From Bombella sp. ESL0385 (GTDB lineage Bacteria > Pseudomonadota > Alphaproteobacteria > Acetobacterales > Acetobacteraceae), in contig NZ_WNIJ01000001.1 of assembly GCF_009725755.1 (NCBI RefSeq), positions 248,001-312,000 of the forward strand: 64,000 bases of DNA, written 5' to 3'. The position numbers and the translations under genes are program-made. The notes under the pieces were generated by a model. The model was given only the letters and a program-made list of their open reading frames with translations, did no database searches and was not told where the DNA came from. This document shows positions 1 to 7,501 of this stretch, piece after piece. Positions within the stretch are counted from its first letter, which is position 1; every line of letters begins with the position of its first letter.

Positions 1-28
1 ATTATTGAAGGTATTGGAAGGCATGAGC

Positions 29-796
29 ATGAAGAATTATGTAGCCACATGTGCATTAGCGTTATGTATTGGCCTACCTGTAGGGGGAGGGGCGTTCTTT
101 CAGCAAGCCCATGCGGCAGAGGGGGATGTTTTTAATCCTCAGCAACGTGCCGCTATTATAGAGATTGTCCGTAATGCCTTAAAGACGGACCCGACTATCC
201 TCTCTGAGGCGATTCAGTCTATCCGCCAACAAGCGACAGCGCAGCAGGATGCCCAAGCAAAAGCGGCTGTACGGACGAATTGGGCGGCTCTTTCCACCGC
301 GCCTTCTTATGCGGTGCGGGGTAATCCACAAGGGCAAGTTACGGTTGTAGAGTTTCTCGACCCTCGTTGTGGCTATTGCCGCCGTATGGCCCCGTTGGTG
401 GACCAATTCCTTACAAAACATCCTGATGTGCGCTTGGTGGAGAAGGTCATCCCTGTATTGGGTGAAGCCAGTATTTTGGAAGCGCGGGCGATTTATGCGG
501 CGGCCTTTCAAGGGCAATATGATGCGATGCGCCGCCGTTTGATGGAAGATAATGCTAAGCCAAGCATGGAGCGTATTCGCGATATTGCGAAGGGTTTAAA
601 GCTAGACCTAGCACGGTTTGAGAAAGATATGGCTAACCCGGCTGTTATGGGCCTTCTTGCTACGAATCTAAACCAAGCTCAAACGGTTGGTGTGCAAGGG
701 ACGCCAACCTTCCTATTTGGCCAAGCTGCGATTGCCCCCGGTGCGTTGGATATGGCGCAGATGGAGCAGTTCTTGACCCTCGCGCAGAAGGGTTAA
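29..796 (+). CDS. DsbA-family thiol-disulfide oxidoreductase, exported
   Basis: Periplasmic thioredoxin-fold protein that likely forms or isomerises disulfides. The 255-residue product has an N-terminal signal peptide ending near QAHA, an alpha-helical region, then a thioredoxin domain with the active site CGYC at residues 114-117 and a cis-proline loop (GTPTF) near the C-terminus. The N-terminal helical part resembles ScsC/DsbA-like proteins that may oligomerise. I chose ATG 29 because GGAAGG at 16-21 lies 7 bases upstream; ATG 23 is too close to it. The gene starts at the window edge, so upstream partners are unseen. The fold is certain; whether it oxidises or isomerises is not. Confidence 0.88.
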   Translation: MKNYVATCALALCIGLPVGGGAFFQQAHAAEGDVFNPQQRAAIIEIVRNALKTDPTILSEAIQSIRQQATAQQDAQAKAAVRTNWAALSTAPSYAVRGNPQGQVTVVEFLDPRCGYCRRMAPLVDQFLTKHPDVRLVEKVIPVLGEASILEARAIYAAAFQGQYDAMRRRLMEDNAKPSMERIRDIAKGLKLDLARFEKDMANPAVMGLLATNLNQAQTVGVQGTPTFLFGQAAIAPGALDMAQMEQFLTLAQKG

Positions 797-833
797 GCGT
801 GCCGATGCCTTGTATGTAAGGTGGTGCGGATAG

Positions 834-1712
834 ATGAAACCTACCCTTGTTGAACAGATTGCGGCTTATGGTCCGTCTAACCTCACATCGCTGGGGCGGT
901 GTCCTCTCATTATGGGGATTGTGAATGTCACGCCGGATTCATTCTCCGATGGGGGGCAGTTTTTCACCCCGGAGGCGGCACTCCAGCAAGCGCGTCTATT
1001 ACGCGCCCAAGGAGCTGATGTTCTGGACCTTGGGGCGGAATCTACAAGGCCGGGTTTTACCCCTGTGGAGGCGGATGAGGAATGGGGACGTCTAGCCTCT
1101 GTCATTCCTCCTTTAGTGGATGAGGGGGCGGTATTGTCTATCGATACCACTAAAGCCTCTGTTGCACGTCGGGCGTTAAAGGCTGGGGCGCAGATGATTA
1201 ATGATGTGTGGGGGTTGCAGGCGGACCCGGCTATGGCCTCTGTCGTGGCGGAAGGCGGGGCGGTTGTTGCAGTGATGCATAACCGACAAGAGGTTACTCC
1301 GCAGTTGGATTTATGGGATGAGTGGCAACGTTTTTTTGACCACTCCCTTACGTTGGCTGAGCAAGCGGGTATTGCGCGGGAGAAGATTATGCTGGACCCC
1401 GGCATTGGCTTCGGCAAAACAGTAGAGCAAAATCTATGGGCAATACGGCATATGCGCGCATTAGGGGCGTATTATGAGCGGCCTATTCTGCTCGGTGTGT
1501 CGCGTAAGTCGCTTTTTGGGAAGCTGCTTGGCCGAGAGGTGGGGGCCCGCTTGCCTGCAACCCTAGCGACGCATCTTTATGGGGCCGCAGAGGGGGCTTG
1601 TATGGTGCGTGTGCATGATGTTCAAGCGCATAAAGATGCCCTTACAATGGCGGCATTATTGGCTGGGCGCGATGAGGGGGCGGCTTGTGCTATGGTGGGA
1701 GAGACAGCGTGA
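834..1712 (+). CDS. folP: Dihydropteroate synthase
   Basis: Cytosolic TIM-barrel enzyme that joins 6-hydroxymethyl-dihydropterin diphosphate to p-aminobenzoate, the sulfonamide-sensitive step of folate synthesis. The 292-residue product has the family signature GIVNVTPDSFSDGG, the second motif DLGAESTRPG, the central IDTT and IND segments, and the C-terminal SRKS loop. Length is normal for bacterial FolP. The stop overlaps the GTG start of the folB-folK fusion (GTGA), so the two are probably translationally coupled. It opens a folate run of folP, folBK and folE. Confidence 0.96.
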   Translation: MKPTLVEQIAAYGPSNLTSLGRCPLIMGIVNVTPDSFSDGGQFFTPEAALQQARLLRAQGADVLDLGAESTRPGFTPVEADEEWGRLASVIPPLVDEGAVLSIDTTKASVARRALKAGAQMINDVWGLQADPAMASVVAEGGAVVAVMHNRQEVTPQLDLWDEWQRFFDHSLTLAEQAGIAREKIMLDPGIGFGKTVEQNLWAIRHMRALGAYYERPILLGVSRKSLFGKLLGREVGARLPATLATHLYGAAEGACMVRVHDVQAHKDALTMAALLAGRDEGAACAMVGETA

Positions 1713-2560
1713 TTACTGCTCCTTTATCGCATGTGCGTGTGCATGATCTTTGCCTTTTTGGCCCTCATGGTGTGCATGGGGAGGAGCAACGTCTTGGCCA
1801 GCGTTTTTATATCTCAATAGATGTGCAGGCGGATCTTTCTGCTGCGACAAGCGCGGATGATTACGAAAAGGCCGTCTGTTATGGCCAGCTATGCCAGATT
1901 GCTGAGGCAGTGTTCCATGATACGACCTATCATTTGATAGAGACGTTAGCCGCGCAGATTGGTCATGCTGTGTTGGCGGCTCATGCTGTGGTGGAGCAGG
2001 TTTCTGTAACGGTGCGTAAACCGTCTGCCCCTGTACCGCATCCGGTGGAAGATGTCTCTGTGACGGTGGCGCAGCAGCGGGCGCATGAAGTGGGTTTTTC
2101 TTTAGGGGCGAATTTGGGGGAGCGCGAGGCGGTGTTACGCGCTGCGGTGGAATCGCTCGGCCATTATGAGGGGATGGAGATAGAGGCTGTTTCCTCCTTT
2201 TATGATAGTGCCCCGTGGGGGGTGGAGGACCAACCGCCTTTTGTAAATATCGCAGCCCTAGGGCGTACGACCCTGCCCCCGCAAGCGGTATTGCGCTTAT
2301 GCAAAGAGATTGAGCAGCGTTTAGGCCGCATGCCGGGGCGTCGCTGGGGTGAGCGTGCTGTGGATATTGACCTTCTTTTCTATGGGGAGCGTGTTATCGA
2401 GCATCCTGCGCTGAGCGTGCCGCACCCCCATCTGTTTGAGCGCGCTTTTGTGTTAGAACCGCTTGTGGAAATCGCACCAAAGCTTGAGATTGCTGGACGT
2501 TCCATCGCGGAGGCGTTAGCAGGGATGGAGCGTATAGCCGGGGATGTAACACGGCGATAA
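1709..2560 (+). CDS. folBK: Fused dihydroneopterin aldolase / HPPK
   Basis: Bifunctional folate enzyme of 283 residues. Residues about 1-115 are FolB (dihydroneopterin aldolase) with the GPHGVHGEE active-site segment and the VRKPSAPVP lysine motif. Residues about 125-283 are FolK (6-hydroxymethyl-dihydropterin pyrophosphokinase), starting LGANLGERE and carrying RRWGERAVDIDLL, which holds the metal- and substrate-binding residues. GTG 1709 is preferred because it overlaps the folP stop and has a purine-rich GGGAGAG about 7 bases upstream. The fusion places two consecutive pathway steps on one chain, directly after folP, which takes their product. Confidence 0.95.
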   Translation: MITAPLSHVRVHDLCLFGPHGVHGEEQRLGQRFYISIDVQADLSAATSADDYEKAVCYGQLCQIAEAVFHDTTYHLIETLAAQIGHAVLAAHAVVEQVSVTVRKPSAPVPHPVEDVSVTVAQQRAHEVGFSLGANLGEREAVLRAAVESLGHYEGMEIEAVSSFYDSAPWGVEDQPPFVNIAALGRTTLPPQAVLRLCKEIEQRLGRMPGRRWGERAVDIDLLFYGERVIEHPALSVPHPHLFERAFVLEPLVEIAPKLEIAGRSIAEALAGMERIAGDVTRR

Positions 2561-2589
2561 TGGGGCTATGTGGTGATGGGGAGTGTTGA

Positions 2590-3231
2590 ATGGCGCGTAA
2601 GACGATAAAGGCAGTAACAGAGGCAAAACCCACGCCAGAGGGCGCAGCCGGGGCTATCATTCAGCCAGAGGACGCGTTGGAGCGCATTGCCGTTGGCGTG
2701 CGGGAGCTTCTACTCGCTATAGGGGAGGACCCTAGCCGCGAGGGGCTACGCGATACGCCAGAGCGTGTAGCCAAGATGTATTTGGAGGTTTTCTCTGGCT
2801 TGTATGAGGACCCGCGTGACCATCTCAAAAAGCAATTCAGTGCGGATCATCATAGTGGGATGGTGTTGGTGAAGGATATTCGCTTCCATTCTACATGCGA
2901 GCATCATCTCTTGCCGGTTATCGGGCGGGCGCATGTGGCGTATCTGCCAGAGGGCGGGCGTTTGACGGGCCTAAGCAAGTTAGCCCGTGTTGTGGAGGGC
3001 TATGCACGCCGCCCGCAATTACAAGAACGACTAACGGACCAGATTGTTCAAGCCCTTGTGGAGATATTGGAGCCTAAAGCTGTGCTGGTCATGATAGAGG
3101 CAGAGCATATGTGCATGAGCCTCCGTGGTGTGCGTAGCCCCGGTGCTACGACCGTCACGACAGGGTCTTACGGCTTATGGGCTGAAGATGCTCAAGCGCG
3201 GCAGGAAGTCATGGGGTTGATGCGTGATTGA
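2590..3231 (+). CDS. folE: GTP cyclohydrolase I
   Basis: Converts GTP to 7,8-dihydroneopterin triphosphate, the shared precursor of folate and queuosine. The 213-residue protein has the zinc-binding segments STCEHH and [11 protein letters not shown] and the GLSK motif. It is the zinc-dependent type IA enzyme, with no sign of the FolE2 type. A GGGGAG box lies about 6 bases before ATG 2590. It follows folBK by 29 bases and faces queD-queC-queE, whose first enzyme uses the FolE product, so the location joins two pathways. Confidence 0.97.
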   Translation: MARKTIKAVTEAKPTPEGAAGAIIQPEDALERIAVGVRELLLAIGEDPSREGLRDTPERVAKMYLEVFSGLYEDPRDHLKKQFSADHHSGMVLVKDIRFHSTCEHHLLPVIGRAHVAYLPEGGRLTGLSKLARVVEGYARRPQLQERLTDQIVQALVEILEPKAVLVMIEAEHMCMSLRGVRSPGATTVTTGSYGLWAEDAQARQEVMGLMRD

Positions 3232-3250
3232 CGTGGTTGTGCGTGCGGGT

Positions 3251-3805
3251 TTAATCGCGCGTACTGTCATCCGCCCGGTGCCACCAGCATTGCTCTGCGG
3301 GGCGGTCCACTAATGGGAGATAGAGGGTCGGGTCGCCATGCAGGCGCACTGTGTTGGTGGGTGTTTCTTTAATCTCTAAACTTGCAGGGGCAAGTAGCCC
3401 GCCTTGGGCGGTGAGGAAGGCTTGCAGTTTGCTCATCAGTAGGGCAGCGAGCAGCTCCGTTGTTGGGTCACCCGGTGTAACGACGATTCGCTCTAGGCGT
3501 TGGGGTTCATGTGTTGTGAACCATTGTAAGAGCGGGTCGGATGCGGAAAGCTGAAAGCTATGGTCCATCCGCTCATCAATAAAGCGATGCCAACGGCCTT
3601 TGGCCTCTGCAAAGGGCAGCATCATATTATGGTGCCCATCAAGCCTCTGACCCTGCGGGGCGTTAGGGCCGGGGATGAGCGTGACGGTGACATATTCATT
3701 ATGCCCATGTGGGATGGCACAACGCTCGCTACAGCCAGAGATAAGCCGATGCCCCATGCAGAAACGCCGGGTAAAAACGAGTTCTGTGCGGGTGATGTCG
3801 CTCAT
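3251..3805 (-). CDS. queD: 6-carboxy-5,6,7,8-tetrahydropterin synthase
   Basis: Converts dihydroneopterin triphosphate to 6-carboxytetrahydropterin in queuosine synthesis. The 184-residue product shows the zinc histidines and catalytic cysteine region (FCMGHRL, then PHGHNEYV) and the C-terminal [11 protein letters not shown] motif with the catalytic glutamate. ATG 3805 is chosen because AGGAGGAG sits just upstream and the ATG overlaps the queC stop (ATGA); a longer upstream frame would ignore this. Last gene of queE-queC-queD on the minus strand. Confidence 0.94.
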   Translation of the reverse strand: MSDITRTELVFTRRFCMGHRLISGCSERCAIPHGHNEYVTVTLIPGPNAPQGQRLDGHHNMMLPFAEAKGRWHRFIDERMDHSFQLSASDPLLQWFTTHEPQRLERIVVTPGDPTTELLAALLMSKLQAFLTAQGGLLAPASLEIKETPTNTVRLHGDPTLYLPLVDRPAEQCWWHRADDSTRD

Positions 3806-4539
3806 AACTCCTCCTGATAGTGCCGCCACCCTTCAGCACGCAAGGCGCAGGCGGGGCAATCCCCACAGCCAAAGCCCCATGGATGCTCATGGGAGCGTTC
3901 CCCTTTATAGCAAGAATGGCTCTCATGGCGGATGATGTCCACAAGGCTATCCCCGCCAAGCTCGTGGCAGAGTTGCCATGTCTGCGCTTTATTGATCCAC
4001 ATAAGCGGTGTGTGGAGGACAAAGCGTTGCTCCATGCCGAGATTAAGGGCGACTTGCAGGGCTTTGATGGTATCATCGCGGCAATCAGGATAGCCGGAAT
4101 AATCCGTCTCACACACGCCGGTGACAATATGGCGGAGGCTACGGCGAAAGGCTAAGGCTGCTGCGAAGGTGAGGAAGATGAGATTGCGCCCCGGCACAAA
4201 GGTGTTGGGCAGGCCATTCTCCCCCATGCTGATTTCAGCATCACGGGTGAGGGCTGTGTCGGAGAGGGCACCAAGGCTGGCGAGGTCAATCATATGGTCC
4301 TCCCCCAGCTTTTTTGCCCAAAGAGGGTTCTGCTCTGTTAGACCGTGGCGAAGAGTATTGCGGCATTCCAGCTCGATGGCGTGGCGTTGGCCATAGGCAA
4401 AGCCGACCGTCTCGACATGCTCAAAATGCTGCAACGCCCATGCGAGGCATGTTGCAGAATCCTGCCCGCCGGAGAACAGGACAAGCGCACGGCGATTCTG
4501 CGCGGCTTGATGGCTGGCGGAAAGGGGAGCATTGGGCAT
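3802..4539 (-). CDS. queC: 7-cyano-7-deazaguanine (preQ0) synthase
   Basis: ATP-dependent enzyme that turns 7-carboxy-7-deazaguanine into preQ0. The PP-loop motif [15 protein letters not shown] is near residue 20. The C-terminal zinc site is visible as SCYKGE followed by CGDCPAC. Length of 245 residues is slightly above the usual 220-235. The gene lies 2 bases from the queE stop and overlaps queD by an ATGA, indicating one coupled transcript. No strong Shine-Dalgarno precedes ATG 4539, consistent with coupling to queE. Confidence 0.95.
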   Translation of the reverse strand: MPNAPLSASHQAAQNRRALVLFSGGQDSATCLAWALQHFEHVETVGFAYGQRHAIELECRNTLRHGLTEQNPLWAKKLGEDHMIDLASLGALSDTALTRDAEISMGENGLPNTFVPGRNLIFLTFAAALAFRRSLRHIVTGVCETDYSGYPDCRDDTIKALQVALNLGMEQRFVLHTPLMWINKAQTWQLCHELGGDSLVDIIRHESHSCYKGERSHEHPWGFGCGDCPACALRAEGWRHYQEEL

Positions 4540-4541
4540 AA

Positions 4542-5183
4542 TTAGGCAATCCCGATGAGTTTATGAGTTTGCAGGCTAAGACGCCATTGCGGATGCGCTT
4601 GGCAATACTGCACAGCGTGCCTTGTGTTAGCGATGCGCTCTGGCCCATCCATAGGTTGGAGCCAGAAATGTTGGAAGGCTAGCCCCGCGAATTGCTCTGG
4701 TGTGAGGCTTGGTTGGGGATAGACGAGTTTAAGCTCATGACCATGGGTTTGTACGAGCGACTGGCCCGGTTTGGGGCTAACGCATATCCAATCAAGCCCC
4801 GCAGGGGCGGGGAGTGTCCCATTAGTTTCCACGGCGAGGGTAAAGCCGCGGGCTTTTGTGGCTTTGATGAGGGCATCATCAAGCTGAAGCAAAGGCTCCC
4901 CCCCTGTAAAGACGACATAGCGATGCGCTGCGTCATCTGCATGGGCGCGCCAGCATGATTCTAGGGCCTCTGCAAGGGAATCGGCATGTGCAAAACGGCC
5001 TCCACCGGGGCCATTCGTGCCGATAAAATCCGTATCGCAGAAGTTGCATTGGGCTTTATGGCGGTCCTCTTCCCGGCCAGACCAGAGGTTACAGCCTGCA
5101 AACCGGCAGAAGATAGCCGCACGGCCCGTATGGGCTCCCTCGCCTTGCAATGTAGCGAATAATTCCTTGATGATATAAGCCAT
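4542..5183 (-). CDS. queE: 7-carboxy-7-deazaguanine synthase (radical SAM)
   Basis: Radical SAM enzyme converting 6-carboxytetrahydropterin to 7-carboxy-7-deazaguanine. The 213-residue protein begins with FATLQGEG, a QueE hallmark. It binds its 4Fe-4S cluster with a spread cysteine motif: CRFAGCNLW, then CNFCDTDF. The insert between the second and third cysteines makes it the variant QueE type rather than the plain CxxxCxxC. GGEPLLQ is the SAM-binding GGE motif. ATG 5183 is chosen since family members begin just before this sequence; the frame stays open 16 codons further upstream. First gene of the que operon. Confidence 0.94.
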   Translation of the reverse strand: MAYIIKELFATLQGEGAHTGRAAIFCRFAGCNLWSGREEDRHKAQCNFCDTDFIGTNGPGGGRFAHADSLAEALESCWRAHADDAAHRYVVFTGGEPLLQLDDALIKATKARGFTLAVETNGTLPAPAGLDWICVSPKPGQSLVQTHGHELKLVYPQPSLTPEQFAGLAFQHFWLQPMDGPERIANTRHAVQYCQAHPQWRLSLQTHKLIGIA

Positions 5184-5270
5184 GGGCAGAGATGTCGGGC
5201 AGCAGCGCGCTGGATGCAAGCGATTTCTCATCGCATGGGGTAAGTTTTTTATTTTTGAGAGGGGGGATGA

Positions 5271-5299
5271 TACAAAAACGCCACCCTTTGAATAAAGAG

Positions 5300-5303
<4 letters not shown>
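5271..5303 (-). terminator. Terminator of tRNA-Asp
   Basis: Read on the minus strand, the CCA end of tRNA-Asp runs straight into a 10-bp hairpin (GCCACTCTTT / AAAGGGTGGC, loop ATTC) followed by GTTTTTG. The 5' arm reuses the encoded CCA, so terminator and tRNA 3' end overlap by 4 bases. Confidence 0.75.
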
Positions 5304-5376
<73 letters not shown>

Positions 5377-5403
5377 AGTCTTATAACCTTCTATAAAAAG
5401 GTT

Positions 5404-5417
5404 CATCCCGTGGGATG
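5404..5417. repeat. Inverted repeat beside tRNA-Asp
   Basis: Perfect palindrome CATCCCGTGGGATG between the aspartyl protease gene and tRNA-Asp. Read on the minus strand it is followed by AACCTTTTT, so it may end the protease transcript before tRNA-Asp; the short loop makes this uncertain. Confidence 0.4.
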
Positions 5418-5452
5418 GCGTCTGTTTAGCGGGATAGCGCAGAGCTGGCAAT

Positions 5453-5474
5453 AGTGAAAAATGATTTTTTCACT
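5453..5474 (-). terminator. Possible terminator at the end of the aspartyl protease gene
   Basis: A-T rich hairpin AGTGAAAAA / TTTTTCACT overlapping the protease stop codon. It contains its own T-run but little GC, so strength is doubtful. Confidence 0.35.
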
Positions 5475-6441
5475 TTTTCTGTGCTGGTTTTGTCTCTGGC
5501 GTGGTTTTAACAAACACGGCCCCCTCTGCCCCAGCGGAAAGCCAGAGGTGATGATGCATCAGCCAATCCGCCCCGAGGAGCATATCAGCTTGTTCATGCA
5601 GGGATGTCACTGTAAGGACCGGGTGAAGCTGGGTTTGTCCCCCCAAGGTAAGGCGGCCAAAACGGTGCCAATGGTAGCGATGCTCCTTATCGCCAATTCC
5701 CGCACTGACCCCGCCGGGGTCTTGGGCGAGGTCATCTTTTGTGATGCCGAGTTTATAGACGAACTCTTTGCTGATGATGTGCGAGCGTGCGCCACTATCA
5801 ATCAAGGCCACACCATGTTGGCCATCTAAGGTAAAGGGGATGAAGAATCGCCCTCTCACCCGCCCTGCGGTGAGCCTCTGGCTCTGATACGGCCAAAAGG
5901 GAGGTTGTTGGCAGAGCATAGAATGTGTCTGAATCTCCCAAAGGCTTAATTTATGATGAGGGAGGTCGAGGTCTATATCGTAATGGCCGAGTAAATCCAT
6001 CCCAATTAACCCCAATACGGGCGGTTGAATCGCCGGGAAGGCGGGTAAGGCCCCTAAAGGCATAATCGGTTGATGGAAGGTCACATGGCCGAGTGTAAGG
6101 GAGGCCAGCTCAATAGTGGGGACAACGTGACCACGTCCATCCGCCCCGGAGATGATGGTGGCTTCTTCTGCATTGGGTGTAAGATGTAATTGGCTAATAG
6201 CCTCTGGTGTGAGCAAGCTCCCCTCCGAGCCTGTATCAATAATCATGGAGAGGGACCGGCCATGAATCTGTGCTACAGAGGTTAGATAATAGCCTGTCTC
6301 TTGCAAGGTGATGGTGGTGAGATGCCTCTGCCGACAAGCAGGCCCCGGCTCGTTCGCATAAGCTGTGGGCAGGATGAGGTTCAAGAGAGCCATCATCATG
6401 GTTGGGATTATCACTTTGAGAGCGCGGGGGAAGGTCATCAT
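5470..6441 (-). CDS. Exported aspartyl protease with two retropepsin-like domains
   Basis: A signal-peptide-like start (residues about 1-27, ending TAYA) precedes two retropepsin-type repeats. The first has the catalytic triad IIDTGSEGS (Asp about 69) and the closing motif GMDLLGHYD. The second has ALIDSGARS (Asp about 215) and GADWLMHHH. Single-domain retropepsin-like proteins act as dimers; here both halves are on one 323-residue chain, so it could act as an intramolecular dimer like pepsin. ATG 6441 is preferred because it begins the signal peptide and lies after the xerC stop; ATG 6438 is equally possible. Substrate unknown. Probably cotranscribed with xerC, 16 bases upstream. Confidence 0.8.
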   Translation of the reverse strand: MMTFPRALKVIIPTMMMALLNLILPTAYANEPGPACRQRHLTTITLQETGYYLTSVAQIHGRSLSMIIDTGSEGSLLTPEAISQLHLTPNAEEATIISGADGRGHVVPTIELASLTLGHVTFHQPIMPLGALPAFPAIQPPVLGLIGMDLLGHYDIDLDLPHHKLSLWEIQTHSMLCQQPPFWPYQSQRLTAGRVRGRFFIPFTLDGQHGVALIDSGARSHIISKEFVYKLGITKDDLAQDPGGVSAGIGDKEHRYHWHRFGRLTLGGQTQLHPVLTVTSLHEQADMLLGADWLMHHHLWLSAGAEGAVFVKTTPETKPAQKK

Positions 6442-6457
6442 CAGCCATTTATGTTGG

Positions 6458-7465
6458 TTAGGGGGATGTATCAGCGCGGGGATGGGCTTTCTGCCATACA
6501 TCCATGAGGTGTTGTTCATCAGCAAGGGTGTAGATTTGCGTGCTAGAGAGGCTGGCATGGCCCAACAGCTCCTGAATCGTGCGAAGGTCGGCCCCATTTT
6601 GCAGGAGATGAGAGGCAAAAGCATGGCGTAAGGCATGCGGTGTTGCAGAATCGGGCAGTCCCTCCATCATGCGCCATTGGCGCATGGCCCGTTGTGCGAT
6701 GGCCGGATTCAGTCGTCCCCCCCGTACCCCACAAAAGAAGGGAGCCTCTGCATGGCGGTAAGGATGTGCTGCTAACCAACGCTCCAAGGCCTGCTTAACA
6801 GGTGGTAGAATCGGCACGGCGCGCTCTTTACCGCCCTTACCGATGATGAACAGCATATCATCGCTGAGGCGTTCCACATCCCCGATAGAGAGGGAGAGAG
6901 CCTCGCTGATTCGCAAACCTGCACCATAGAGCAAGGTAAAGAGGGCTTCATCACGTGCAGCAAAATGAGGATTAACGGTTTGCTCTGCAATGCCTTCTGG
7001 GGCGAGGCGTGCAGCGTCTGGCGTAAGGGGGCGTGGTAAGCGGGTTTTTAACCGTGGGCTACGAAGGAGGGTTAAAGCGGGGTTGGTGAGGTGATGTTCT
7101 TTTTCCAAATAACGGTAAAAAGAGCGTAGAGCGGAGATGCGGCGGGCGCGGCTGCGGGCATGGCCATCTTGTGTATGGCGGCTATGGGGATGGCGGCGGG
7201 CGTTCTGCTCTGCACGTGTTGTCTCATGGGCCAGCCATGAGCGGAAGTCGGTTAAAGAGAGGCGAGCAAGAGCGTGTAGAGGCAGCTCCCCTCCAAAATG
7301 ACGGCTGAAGAAGCCTAAAGCGAGGGCAACATCATGTTGATAGGCTATGCAGGTCGCTTTACTGGCGCGTTTTTCGTAGAGGAGCCATTCTTGCCACGCG
7401 GTGAGGGCCTCTTGCGCGGTATGTAGCGTAAGCGATGAAGGCGTGCGCGTTGGTAGATGGCTCAT
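6458..7465 (-). CDS. xerC: Tyrosine recombinase XerC
   Basis: Site-specific recombinase that resolves chromosome dimers at dif with XerD. The 335-residue product has an N-terminal core-binding domain (about 20-130) and a C-terminal catalytic domain with Arg in GLRISEALSL, HALRHAFASHLL (His-x-x-Arg), LGHASLSSTQIYT and the nucleophile Tyr in QIYTLAD. ATG 7465 begins the family-typical sequence and has GGGGA about 7 bases upstream. Only 36 bases separate it from the divergent priA, so promoters overlap. XerC rather than XerD is judged from overall sequence style. Confidence 0.88.
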   Translation of the reverse strand: MSHLPTRTPSSLTLHTAQEALTAWQEWLLYEKRASKATCIAYQHDVALALGFFSRHFGGELPLHALARLSLTDFRSWLAHETTRAEQNARRHPHSRHTQDGHARSRARRISALRSFYRYLEKEHHLTNPALTLLRSPRLKTRLPRPLTPDAARLAPEGIAEQTVNPHFAARDEALFTLLYGAGLRISEALSLSIGDVERLSDDMLFIIGKGGKERAVPILPPVKQALERWLAAHPYRHAEAPFFCGVRGGRLNPAIAQRAMRQWRMMEGLPDSATPHALRHAFASHLLQNGADLRTIQELLGHASLSSTQIYTLADEQHLMDVWQKAHPRADTSP

Positions 7466-7501
7466 GGTATTTCCCCGCCGGAGAGGGTAAGGTGATGCGA
7501 T

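Noticed and set aside
6236-6448. 70-codon frame overlapping the aspartyl protease start
   Set aside because: It lies in another frame of the protease signal and first domain and shows no coding features.
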